Part shown: piece by piece, positions 1-5,427 of the stretch
How the letters are laid out: each line of letters starts with the position of its first letter
How positions within the stretch are numbered: the first letter of the stretch is position 1
From: Candidatus Bipolaricaulota bacterium
GTDB lineage: Bacteria > Bipolaricaulota > Bipolaricaulia > Bipolaricaulales > Bipolaricaulaceae
Direction: 5' to 3'
Assembly: GCA_021159405.1 (NCBI GenBank)
Contig: JAGGRX010000169.1
Span: 1-9,285 of the forward strand
DNA length: 9,285 nt
Made by a program: the position numbers and the translations under genes
Notes under the pieces: model-generated
Databases searched by the model: none
Told to the model about the DNA's origin: nothing
The model's input: the letters and a program-made list of their open reading frames with translations, nothing else

Positions 1-48
1 GGGGAGTTGATCGATGAGCTGACCCAGGTTGAGTCTGCGAATACTTGA
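1..48 (+). CDS. C-terminal tail of an unidentified plus-strand protein (partial)
   Basis: Plus frame 1 is open from the window edge to a TGA at 46-48 and reads GELIDELTQVESANT. This is a plausible acidic, helical C-terminus. The other two plus frames hit stops within the first 15 bases. The gene would converge on the permease gene, whose stop lies 16 bases further on. With 15 codons there is nothing to assign a family from, and it could be chance. The sequence to the left of the window would settle it. Confidence 0.4.
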   Translation, partial: GELIDELTQVESANT

Positions 49-64
49 TCGAAAAGGTTGCCTG

Positions 65-907
65 TCAGGGACGAGGGCGTACGGTGCGGGCAAGCAGGCT
101 CAGCAGGAAAAAGCCGGTGGCCACGAGCACGATCGCCGCCCCGGAAGCGATCCCGGTCCAATACGAAACATATAGGCCCAGTACCCCGGAGAGCGCCCCA
201 AGCCCTGCCCCCAACAGCATCATCGAGGAAAACCGCTTAACCAGGAGGTACGCGGTGGCCGCTGGGGTCACCAGCATCGCCAGCATGAGCGCCACCCCCA
301 CGGTTTGAAGCGAAACCACCACCGTCACCGCGATCAAGACGAGCAGGAGGTTTCGCAAAAGCCCGGTGGGAAGCCGGAGGGTGGCGGCAAGGTCCGGGTC
401 GAAGGTTATGACCAGAAACTCCTTGTAGAAAAGCAGCACGGTCAGGAACACCGCCCCGCCGAACGAGGCGATGAGGACAAGGTCGAAACTCGAGACCGCA
501 AGGACGTTCCCGAACAGGAAGTGCGCCAGGTCCACCGCGTAGCCCCGCACCGTGGAGATGAGGGCGATCCCCAGGGCGAACATGGCGGCAAACACGATGC
601 CGATGGCCGTGTCTTCCTTGAGCCTGCCCCGTTTGGATACGGCCCCGATCCCCAAACTCGCCAGGATCGCTGTGGCCAGCGCCCACCAGAACAAAGACCG
701 GCGGCTTCCCCCGCTCACGAGGTACCCCACCGCCACCCCGGGCAGGATTGCGTGTGCCAAGGCATCCCCGAAGAAGGCCATTCCCTGCAGGACCACATAC
801 GTCCCCATCACCCCACACAGCGCCCCCACCAAAGAGGAGGCGATAAGGCCCCGCACCATGAACGGGAAGGCCAAGGGGGTCAGGAAAAAGTTAGCGAGCG
901 CCTGCAT
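65..907 (-). CDS. znuB: Zinc/manganese-type ABC transporter membrane permease (ZnuB/MntB/TroC family)
   Basis: This is the membrane subunit of an ABC-3 family metal importer and should form a dimeric channel for Zn2+ or Mn2+ in the inner membrane. The 280-residue product is almost entirely hydrophobic, with about eight likely membrane segments. It carries the family signature GDALAHAILPG at residues 47-57, a KEDTAIGIVF segment near 95-104, and a TPAATAYLL segment late in the protein. The ATG at 905-907 was chosen because an upstream in-frame extension would add 30 charged and proline-rich residues atypical of the family. It is also preceded by the purine-rich stretch AAGAAGAAAAAG. It overlaps the end of the ATPase gene by 17 bases, so the two are probably translationally coupled. 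It is the last gene of the operon. The metal cannot be decided from this subunit. I see no hairpin terminator after it. Confidence 0.9.
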   Translation of the reverse strand: MQALANFFLTPLAFPFMVRGLIASSLVGALCGVMGTYVVLQGMAFFGDALAHAILPGVAVGYLVSGGSRRSLFWWALATAILASLGIGAVSKRGRLKEDTAIGIVFAAMFALGIALISTVRGYAVDLAHFLFGNVLAVSSFDLVLIASFGGAVFLTVLLFYKEFLVITFDPDLAATLRLPTGLLRNLLLVLIAVTVVVSLQTVGVALMLAMLVTPAATAYLLVKRFSSMMLLGAGLGALSGVLGLYVSYWTGIASGAAIVLVATGFFLLSLLARTVRPRP

Positions 908-1781
908 CTTTTTCTTCTTGGGTGCGGCAGGGATCCGAGAGGACCACGCCCCCGCCGGCCGCGGGGAGCCTCCGCAAGCGGCCGCCGAACGCCTCAACCA
1001 GCCGGGCCGGGGTGAACACCTCGGCCGGAGCCCCGAGGCCGATCACCCGCCGGTTCAAGAGGAGCACCTTCGGGAAATGCTCAGCGGCGATGTCAAGGTC
1101 GTGAAGGCTCAAAAGCAGCGTTACCTTCCGCTCCTTAAGGAGGTCGAGGAGCTTCAGGATCGCGCCTTGAGCGGTGACGTCCAAACCGGCCAGGGGCTCG
1201 TCCAACAGCACCAGCTCCGCCTCCTGGGCAATGGCGCGGGCGATGAACATGCGCTGCTGCTGCCCGCCGGAGAGTTCTCCGATCTGCCGGCCGGAAAGGT
1301 CGCTTAGGCCCACCGCCTCCAAGGCCTCCCGCACCAGGGCCCGGTCCCGGGGGCCGGGACGGCGCAACAGCCCCAGCCGCCCTACCCGGCCCATCATCAC
1401 CACATCGAACACCGTGACCGGGAACCGCCAGTCTATCTCCGACCGCTGCGGGAGGTAGGCGATGCAGATATGGCCGCAAGGGTCGTGGCCGTGGATCCTC
1501 ACCTCCCCAGAGCTCGGGGAGAGCACCCCCGCGATCACCTTGAGCAGGGTGCTTTTGCCGGCCCCGTTTGGCCCCACGACCGCCAGGCGCTCCCCACCCT
1601 CCAGGCTGAAGTTCACGTCCTCAAGGGCTGGCCGGCCGTCGAAGCGCACGTATACGTGCTCCACCTCCAGGGCCGGGGCTCCGGGAACGTGGGCTACGTA
1701 CCCCTTCCCAATCCGGCCTCCCCGAAACGGAAAGAGAGACGGCCGGCAACCTCTGCCCTCGCCAGAGGGCCTATCCCGCAT
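891..1781 (-). CDS. znuC: Zinc/manganese-type ABC transporter ATP-binding protein (ZnuC/MntA family)
   Basis: This is the cytoplasmic ATPase that powers metal import with the adjacent permease and binding protein. All ABC motifs are present. With the ATG at 1779-1781 as residue 1 they are: Walker A GPNGAGKST (70-78), Q-loop YLPQRSEIDW with Gln112, signature LSGGQQQR (about 170-177), Walker B LVLLDEP with Asp194/Glu195, and H-loop His227. The PQRSEIDWRFPVTV stretch is typical of the Zn/Mn branch. The start is uncertain. The ATG follows GGGGGGTGAGG and overlaps the binding-protein gene by 11 bases, but gives about 35 residues before the ABC fold, many of them Arg, Gly and Pro. GTG at 1785-1787, or a later GTG at 1662-1664, are alternatives. 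An unusual HGHDPCGHIC cluster (residues 97-106) lies just before the Q-loop. The C-terminal tail after the fold is Arg-rich and unassigned. Confidence 0.9.
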   Translation of the reverse strand: MRDRPSGEGRGCRPSLFPFRGGRIGKGYVAHVPGAPALEVEHVYVRFDGRPALEDVNFSLEGGERLAVVGPNGAGKSTLLKVIAGVLSPSSGEVRIHGHDPCGHICIAYLPQRSEIDWRFPVTVFDVVMMGRVGRLGLLRRPGPRDRALVREALEAVGLSDLSGRQIGELSGGQQQRMFIARAIAQEAELVLLDEPLAGLDVTAQGAILKLLDLLKERKVTLLLSLHDLDIAAEHFPKVLLLNRRVIGLGAPAEVFTPARLVEAFGGRLRRLPAAGGGVVLSDPCRTQEEKDAGAR

Positions 1782-2649
1782 CCTCACCCCCCAAGGCGGC
1801 CACGATGCTCGAGACAAGCTGACGCATGAGATCGAGGTAGGTCGGGGCCGGGCCCTCGGGACCCGACAGGGCCCCCACGTAAAGCCTGACCACCCTCACC
1901 CCGGTGTCGACGGCTACGCGTTCCACCAAAGGGGAGGTTGTGGTATGAGCTACGAAGATCGCCGGGACCGCAAGCTCCCGGATCTTGTCCTCCAGGGCAG
2001 CGAGCTCCCGCGCCGAGGGCTCGGCCAGGGTGCTGAACCCGGGGAGGATCGCCGCCGCTTGCCGGAATCCGTACCGGGCGGCGAAGTAGCCCAGCGCCAG
2101 GTGATCAACCACCAGGATCCGCCTTTCCTCGGGGACCTTTTCCACCTCTCTTCGGATCCAAGCATCGAGCTCCTCGAGCTTTCGGCGGTATGCGGCCGCC
2201 CGGCCCCGGTAGTCGTCCGCATGCTCCGGGTCTAATTTGGCCAACGCCGCGGCGATGTTCTCCGCCCACACGGCCACGTTATTCGGATCCAGCCACACGT
2301 GGGGGTCCACCCGCCCGTCGGCGAAGGAGCGCAAGGGAATTCCCTCCGACACGGAGACCACCCGGCGGGCCAGCCCCAGCAGTGGTTCCAGAGCGGCCTC
2401 CAGGCCAGCTCCGCACACGAACACCACGTCCGCCCGGGAAAGAAGCGCTGCCTCCTGGGGGGTGGGCTCAAACGTATGGGGATCTGTGTCAGGAGGGAAG
2501 AGCACCGCGAGGTCCACGAGCTCCCCGGCCACCTGGCGCACCACGTCCCCCAGGATGGAAGTGGTGGCCACGGCCCGCAAGGGAGCAGCCACCCCTGCCA
2601 AGCTCAGCACAAGCAGGATCACTGCTCCAAGAAAGATTTTAAACTTCAT
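1771..2649 (-). CDS. znuA: Cluster A-I metal-binding lipoprotein-like/periplasmic protein (ZnuA/TroA family)
   Basis: This is the extracytoplasmic receptor that captures Zn2+ (or Mn2+) for the ABC permease. The 292 residues begin with a signal sequence (positive MKFK, hydrophobic to about residue 25). There is no lipobox cysteine, so it is likely cleaved by signal peptidase I or left membrane-anchored. Ligand motifs by eye: His58 in DPHTFEPTP, His117 in DPHVWLDP, and His183 in VVDHLALGYFAARYGF. His rather than Glu at the third site favours zinc or a TroA-like preference. The His-rich loop typical of many proteobacterial ZnuA proteins is absent. Where many homologues have Asp in an LYxDSL motif, this one has LYVGAL (Gly259). 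The start has an ideal Shine-Dalgarno site and overlaps the Fur gene end by 11 bases. It is the second gene of the operon. Metal identity is inferred. Confidence 0.9.
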   Translation of the reverse strand: MKFKIFLGAVILLVLSLAGVAAPLRAVATTSILGDVVRQVAGELVDLAVLFPPDTDPHTFEPTPQEAALLSRADVVFVCGAGLEAALEPLLGLARRVVSVSEGIPLRSFADGRVDPHVWLDPNNVAVWAENIAAALAKLDPEHADDYRGRAAAYRRKLEELDAWIRREVEKVPEERRILVVDHLALGYFAARYGFRQAAAILPGFSTLAEPSARELAALEDKIRELAVPAIFVAHTTTSPLVERVAVDTGVRVVRLYVGALSGPEGPAPTYLDLMRQLVSSIVAALGGEDAG

Positions 2650-3067
2650 GCCTCATCCTCCTCTGACAATCCGGGCACAGCCCGTAGAACTCCAAGAGAT
2701 GCCCCTCCACCAGATAACCGTATTTTTCACTGAGCTCCTGGGCCAGGGCGCCCGCCGGACAGCCGGACAGGGGAAGTTCGGCCCCACATCCCCGGCACAC
2801 CAATCGATGCGTGCCCCCCTCAGAGCATTGGTAGCGCACCCCTCCCGGAGCGAGAAGCGCCCGGGCCAGGCCCAGTCGGACGAGCAGGGGCAAGGTTCGA
2901 TACACCGTAGCCCGACCCAGCCCTGCGTGCCGGGCACGCCCCAGTCGCCACACCTCGGCCGCGGAGAGGGGGGTGCTGGCCTGTCGAAGGACCGCGAACA
3001 CCGCCCGCCGTGCCGGAGTCAGCCTGTATCCCGCTTCCCTAAGCCTCGTCTCAAACCCGGCCGACAT
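2639..3067 (-). CDS. fur: Fur-family metalloregulator (likely Zur-like)
   Basis: This is a metal-responsive transcriptional repressor, first gene of the operon with the metal ABC transporter and so probably its regulator. The 142-residue product (start ATG 3065-3067) matches usual Fur length. The N-terminal winged helix contains LTPARRAVFAVL (17-28) and the recognition helix RATVYRTLPLLVRLGL (52-67). The C-terminal dimerisation domain has two CxxC pairs, Cys91/Cys94 and Cys131/Cys134, expected to bind structural zinc, plus His123 in EGHLLEFYG. The usual His-rich run before the first CxxC is reduced to one histidine (GGTHRLVC, His87). An in-frame TTG at 3098-3100 would add 11 residues, but ATG fits the family and is preceded by GGGAGG four bases away. 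Zur, Fur, PerR or Mur cannot be separated by sequence alone. The neighbouring Zn/Mn transporter makes Zur or a Mn sensor likeliest. Confidence 0.92.
   Translation of the reverse strand: MSAGFETRLREAGYRLTPARRAVFAVLRQASTPLSAAEVWRLGRARHAGLGRATVYRTLPLLVRLGLARALLAPGGVRYQCSEGGTHRLVCRGCGAELPLSGCPAGALAQELSEKYGYLVEGHLLEFYGLCPDCQRRMRHEV
2657..2662 (-). promoter_or_regulatory. Strong Shine-Dalgarno site of the metal-binding protein gene
   Basis: On the minus strand this is a perfect AGGAGG, seven bases before the ATG at 2647-2649. It lies inside the 3' end of the Fur coding sequence. It fixes the binding-protein start and suggests this gene is translated more strongly than its neighbours, as expected for the abundant receptor of an ABC importer. 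Confidence 0.75.
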
Positions 3068-3084
3068 TCGCCCTCCCAAGTAAA

Positions 3085-3093
3085 TGATACAAT
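3085..3093 (+). promoter_or_regulatory. Extended -10 motif, candidate promoter of the DUF47 gene
   Basis: TGATACAAT fits the extended -10 pattern TGnTATAAT with one mismatch in the hexamer. No good -35 lies at the proper distance, which is tolerable for extended -10 promoters. Transcription would start near 3100, leaving a leader of about 60 bases before the ATG at 3160. The motif falls completely inside the Fur-like dyad. Confidence 0.35.
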
Positions 3094-3099
3094 GTCTCA
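3085..3099. promoter_or_regulatory. Fur-box-like 7-1-7 inverted repeat (putative metalloregulator operator)
   Basis: TGATACA-A-TGTCTCA is a dyad of two 7-base arms around one base, with 6 of 7 positions complementary. It matches the classical Fur-family 7-1-7 consensus TGATAAT-N-ATTATCA at 10 of 14 specified positions, best in the outer bases. It sits 17 bases upstream of the Fur start, inside the intergenic region shared with the DUF47 gene. Position and geometry suggest it is the binding site of the adjacent Fur-family protein. No binding evidence exists in the sequence itself. Confidence 0.55.
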
Positions 3100-3159
3100 A
3101 CTAGCACGTCGAGCTCAGGTTGCCCGCGCCAGCACATTCTGGTAACCTGCGGTTGCCTA

Positions 3160-3807
3160 ATGGCCATGGTTATCGGAAATGGTTGGAGGCGAGTAGAAGA
3201 GCTTGTGGGCCAGCATCTCTCCCAGGTGGAAGAAGCTCTGAGCAATTTTGAGAAGTCAATCGATGCTTACCTTAGGGGAGATTGGAAGCAGGCCGAAGAA
3301 TTGGCCTACGCCACCCACCGGGCCGAGGGGCGCGCCGACGACGTGCGCCGCAAGGTGGAGACCGAGATCTTGCGTGGGGCCCTCCTTGCGGGCTCCCGCC
3401 GCGATGTCCTGGAGATCATCGAAGGCACCGATAAACTGGCCAACGCCGCCGAGGCCGCCCTTGATTACCTCATCCCCCAGCGGGTGGAGATCCCCGAGGA
3501 ACTAAAGCCCCTGATCCGGGCCATCGTGGGGAGGAGCGCCGATATCATGACCGAAGTGAAAACCGCCCTGCATCTTCTGTTTTCCGACATGCGACGGGCG
3601 CTTGAGTCCACCCAAAAGATCGAGGCCATGGAGTCCGAAGTGGACCACTTTGAGCGGGAGGCCATCCAGAAACTATTCCGGATGGACATCGACCTCGCCC
3701 AAAAGCTCCATGTGCGGGGGTTCATCGAAGAGCTAGTAGAAATCTCCGACCGTGCCGAAGACCTGTCCGATAGGATCGAGATCATGGTGGCCCAGCGGCG
3801 GGCCTGA
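3160..3807 (+). CDS. DUF47 / COG1392 family protein, distant PhoU relative
   Basis: The 215-residue cytoplasmic protein is predicted to be an all-helical bundle of the PhoU-like DUF47 family. Family members usually sit beside Pit-type low-affinity phosphate permeases and are thought to modulate them. Recognisable features include the ADDVRRKVETEIL helix (about 59-71), GALLAGSRRDVLEIIEGTDKLAN (about 73-95), and the C-terminal ISDRAEDLSDRIEI helix with the Glu/Asp pattern found in PhoU-type metal-binding helices. Length is normal for the family. Two close ATGs (3160 and 3166) are possible and neither has a clear Shine-Dalgarno site, so the start is approximate. It is the only plus-strand gene in this part of the window, and no Pit gene is visible. 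Its 5' region shares a Fur-like operator with the metal operon. Its 3' end overlaps the convergent DUF1667 gene by 26 bases. Its role here is unknown. Confidence 0.85.
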   Translation: MAMVIGNGWRRVEELVGQHLSQVEEALSNFEKSIDAYLRGDWKQAEELAYATHRAEGRADDVRRKVETEILRGALLAGSRRDVLEIIEGTDKLANAAEAALDYLIPQRVEIPEELKPLIRAIVGRSADIMTEVKTALHLLFSDMRRALESTQKIEAMESEVDHFEREAIQKLFRMDIDLAQKLHVRGFIEELVEISDRAEDLSDRIEIMVAQRRA

Positions 3808-4192
3808 CGCCTGGGTTGAGCGGCTCCTGCGGGAGTCGTGGTACAGCTCGGGTGGCCACGAGCTTTGCCCCTGTATCAAGCAGGTTTTCCAAGATCACTT
3901 GACCGAGCTCCACGGGGGCGTTTACCGAAAGCCCTTTCACAAGTTCCATGATCTGTGGGATGAGGTTCTTCGGGATGGGACGGTCGGTCTTCACCGAGAC
4001 CAGGGGTAGCTCCCCCCCGAGGACCTTGACACTAGTGGCTAGCACCCGCCGCGGCTCCACCGCCTCCTCCCGAGCGTAGGCCTCCCCCCGGGGGCAACGG
4101 TTCCCGGAAACCGAGATGACCTTCCCGTTCTCTACCTCCACGGTGAGCTCACAGCCCACCGGACAGGAGATGCAGATGAGCCTCTTTTTCAC
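3782..4192 (-). CDS. DUF1667 protein, small four-cysteine partner of the GlpA/FAD oxidoreductase
   Basis: This 136-residue protein is encoded at the end of the glycerol operon. The N-terminus has Cys7, Cys10 and Cys14 in CISCPVGC, followed by Cys33 in NRCPRGEAYA. This four-cysteine arrangement suggests an Fe-S cluster or zinc site. The middle (about 55-75) has the family-typical VSVKTDRPIPK segment. DUF1667 genes commonly follow glpA-like and FAD oxidoreductase genes, so it is probably an electron-transfer or assembly subunit of their complex. This is an inference. The GTG start at 4190-4192 overlaps the upstream stop as GTGA and has GGAGGTGA seven bases before it. The family core appears to end around LVATRAV. 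The following 20 or so Pro-rich residues form an unusual tail running into the convergent DUF47 gene. Confidence 0.85.
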   Translation of the reverse strand: MKKRLICISCPVGCELTVEVENGKVISVSGNRCPRGEAYAREEAVEPRRVLATSVKVLGGELPLVSVKTDRPIPKNLIPQIMELVKGLSVNAPVELGQVILENLLDTGAKLVATRAVPRLPQEPLNPGVRPAAGPP

Positions 4193-5427
4193 GCCGGGCT
4201 CACCTCCACCCGCACCTCGGGGAGCCCGGCAAGCTCCTCCAGGGCCTCCCCGCTCAGCTTCACCTCGATCATCTCGGTGGGGCGCACCCCGACGTGGTTC
4301 CGCGTGACCACCCCGCCTATGCTCACCCTTGCCCGGGGGAGGGGATGGGGGACCCGGATGTAGACCGGGGTCGGAACCCCGGGGACGAGGCGGTGCGGCA
4401 CAAGATGCAGCACGTTCTCTCCCCGCACGAGCGGGACCGCCCTCCCCTCGGGGAGCTCGCCCCGGGCGTAGCGGGCGGCGAATGTCCCGGCCCGGGCCCC
4501 GAGCGCGGCCACCGAGTCCACAAGATCGAACACCGCTACGTTGTTCCCGGCGGCGAACAGCCAGGGCACCTCGGTCTGGAGCCGGGCGTTCACCACCGGG
4601 CCACGGTTCAAGGGGTCGAGCGGGACGAAGCCCTCGATGAGGCGGTTCTCGGGGATGAGCCCCACCGAAAGGACCAGGGTATCGACCTCCACATACCGCT
4701 CCGTCCCCGGCAGGGGCCGGCCCTCCTCGTCCACCTCCACCACCGTGACCCCCTGGAGGCGGTCTTTGCCGTGCACCTCGGCCACGGTGTGCCGGAGGAG
4801 AAGCGGGATCCCAAAGTCCTCCAGGCACTGGACCACGTTCCTCATGAGCCCCCCGGGGAAGGGCCTGAGCTCCAGGACCGCCACCACCTCCACCCCCTCG
4901 AGGTGGAGCCTGCGGGCCATGATGAGGCCGATGTCGCCCGAGCCGAGGACGATCGCCTTCCTTCCCGGCAGGAGTCCGTGGATGTTCACCAGCCTCTGGG
5001 CGAGGCCGGCGGTGTAGATCCCGGCGGGACGGGCCCCAGGGATCCGGAGGGCCCCGAAGGGCCGCTCCCGGGCGCCAGTAGCCCAGATGAGAGCCTTGGG
5101 ACGGAATTTGAGAAGTCCTTTCGGGGAGGCGGCGACGACTGAGGGGCCCTGGGGGTTCACCTCGAGGACAGTGCAACCCGTGACGGCCTCCGCCCCGGAG
5201 GAATCGAACTCGCCCAGGAGGCGGTGGGCGAACTCCGGGCCGGTGAGCTCCTCCCGGTAGCGGTGCAGGCCGAACCCCGGGTGGATGCACTGCTCCAGCA
5301 CCCCGCCCAGGCGGTCGTTCCTCTCGATGAGGAGGGCGTCTGCTCCCTCCCGGGCTGCGGCCGCCGCGGCCGCGATCCCGGCCGCCCCACCGCCCACCAC
5401 CAGCACATCTATTTTGCGAACCCTCAC
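4189..5427 (-). CDS. FAD/NAD(P)-dependent oxidoreductase of the glycerol-3-phosphate dehydrogenase complex
   Basis: This is a two-dinucleotide-fold flavoprotein of 412 residues. FAD is bound by VVGGGAAG (10-17). A second Rossmann motif, GSGDIG (162-167), should bind NAD(P). The linking ATGARERPF motif (116-124) and a late LFAAGNN motif, which normally contacts FAD, are present. It lacks the redox CxxC or CxxxxC pair of disulfide reductases. Instead it has a single Cys47 in the family motif QCIHPGFGLHRY. A C-terminal domain of about 100 residues follows the core. In the operon it lies between glpA and DUF1667, with 4-base overlaps on both sides, so the three products are likely made in fixed ratio. 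The inferred job is to pass electrons from the GlpA flavin to NAD(P) or another carrier, in place of enterobacterial GlpB. GTG at 5425-5427 is preceded by GGAAGGTG. Confidence 0.85.
   Translation of the reverse strand: MRVRKIDVLVVGGGAAGIAAAAAAAREGADALLIERNDRLGGVLEQCIHPGFGLHRYREELTGPEFAHRLLGEFDSSGAEAVTGCTVLEVNPQGPSVVAASPKGLLKFRPKALIWATGARERPFGALRIPGARPAGIYTAGLAQRLVNIHGLLPGRKAIVLGSGDIGLIMARRLHLEGVEVVAVLELRPFPGGLMRNVVQCLEDFGIPLLLRHTVAEVHGKDRLQGVTVVEVDEEGRPLPGTERYVEVDTLVLSVGLIPENRLIEGFVPLDPLNRGPVVNARLQTEVPWLFAAGNNVAVFDLVDSVAALGARAGTFAARYARGELPEGRAVPLVRGENVLHLVPHRLVPGVPTPVYIRVPHPLPRARVSIGGVVTRNHVGVRPTEMIEVKLSGEALEELAGLPEVRVEVSPA

Larger units (their letters stand above)
3084..3112 (-). promoter_or_regulatory. 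Predicted sigma70-like promoter of the fur-metal transporter operon
   Basis: On the minus strand a -35 element TCGACG (3107-3112, 4/6 to consensus) and a -10 element TATCAT (3084-3089, 5/6) are separated by 17 bases. Transcription would begin near 3077, giving a very short leader before the ATG at 3065-3067. The -10 hexamer overlaps the Fur-like dyad, so metal-loaded repressor would block polymerase. The -35 match is modest, so the call is tentative. Confidence 0.45.

Noticed and set aside
305..1015. 236-codon plus-strand open frame across the permease and ATPase genes
   Set aside because: The product is a low-complexity mix of Pro, Gly, Arg, His and Glu without family motifs. It lies opposite two clearly recognisable transporter genes and is a GC-rich antisense shadow.
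3817..3840. CTCC-TGC-GGGAG hairpin after the DUF47 gene as a terminator
   Set aside because: The stem is short, no T-run follows on either strand, and it lies within the DUF1667 coding sequence.
4294..5142. 282-codon plus-strand open frame opposite the FAD oxidoreductase
   Set aside because: The composition is typical of an antisense shadow (His, Pro, Gly and Glu rich). The minus-strand frame has full FAD and NAD motifs.
4193..5290. Upstream extension of the DUF1667 frame to a 502-codon protein
   Set aside because: The extra N-terminal part is Pro/Arg/Gly junk in the wrong frame over the FAD oxidoreductase gene. The GTG at 4190-4192 with a good Shine-Dalgarno site and a GTGA overlap is the real start.
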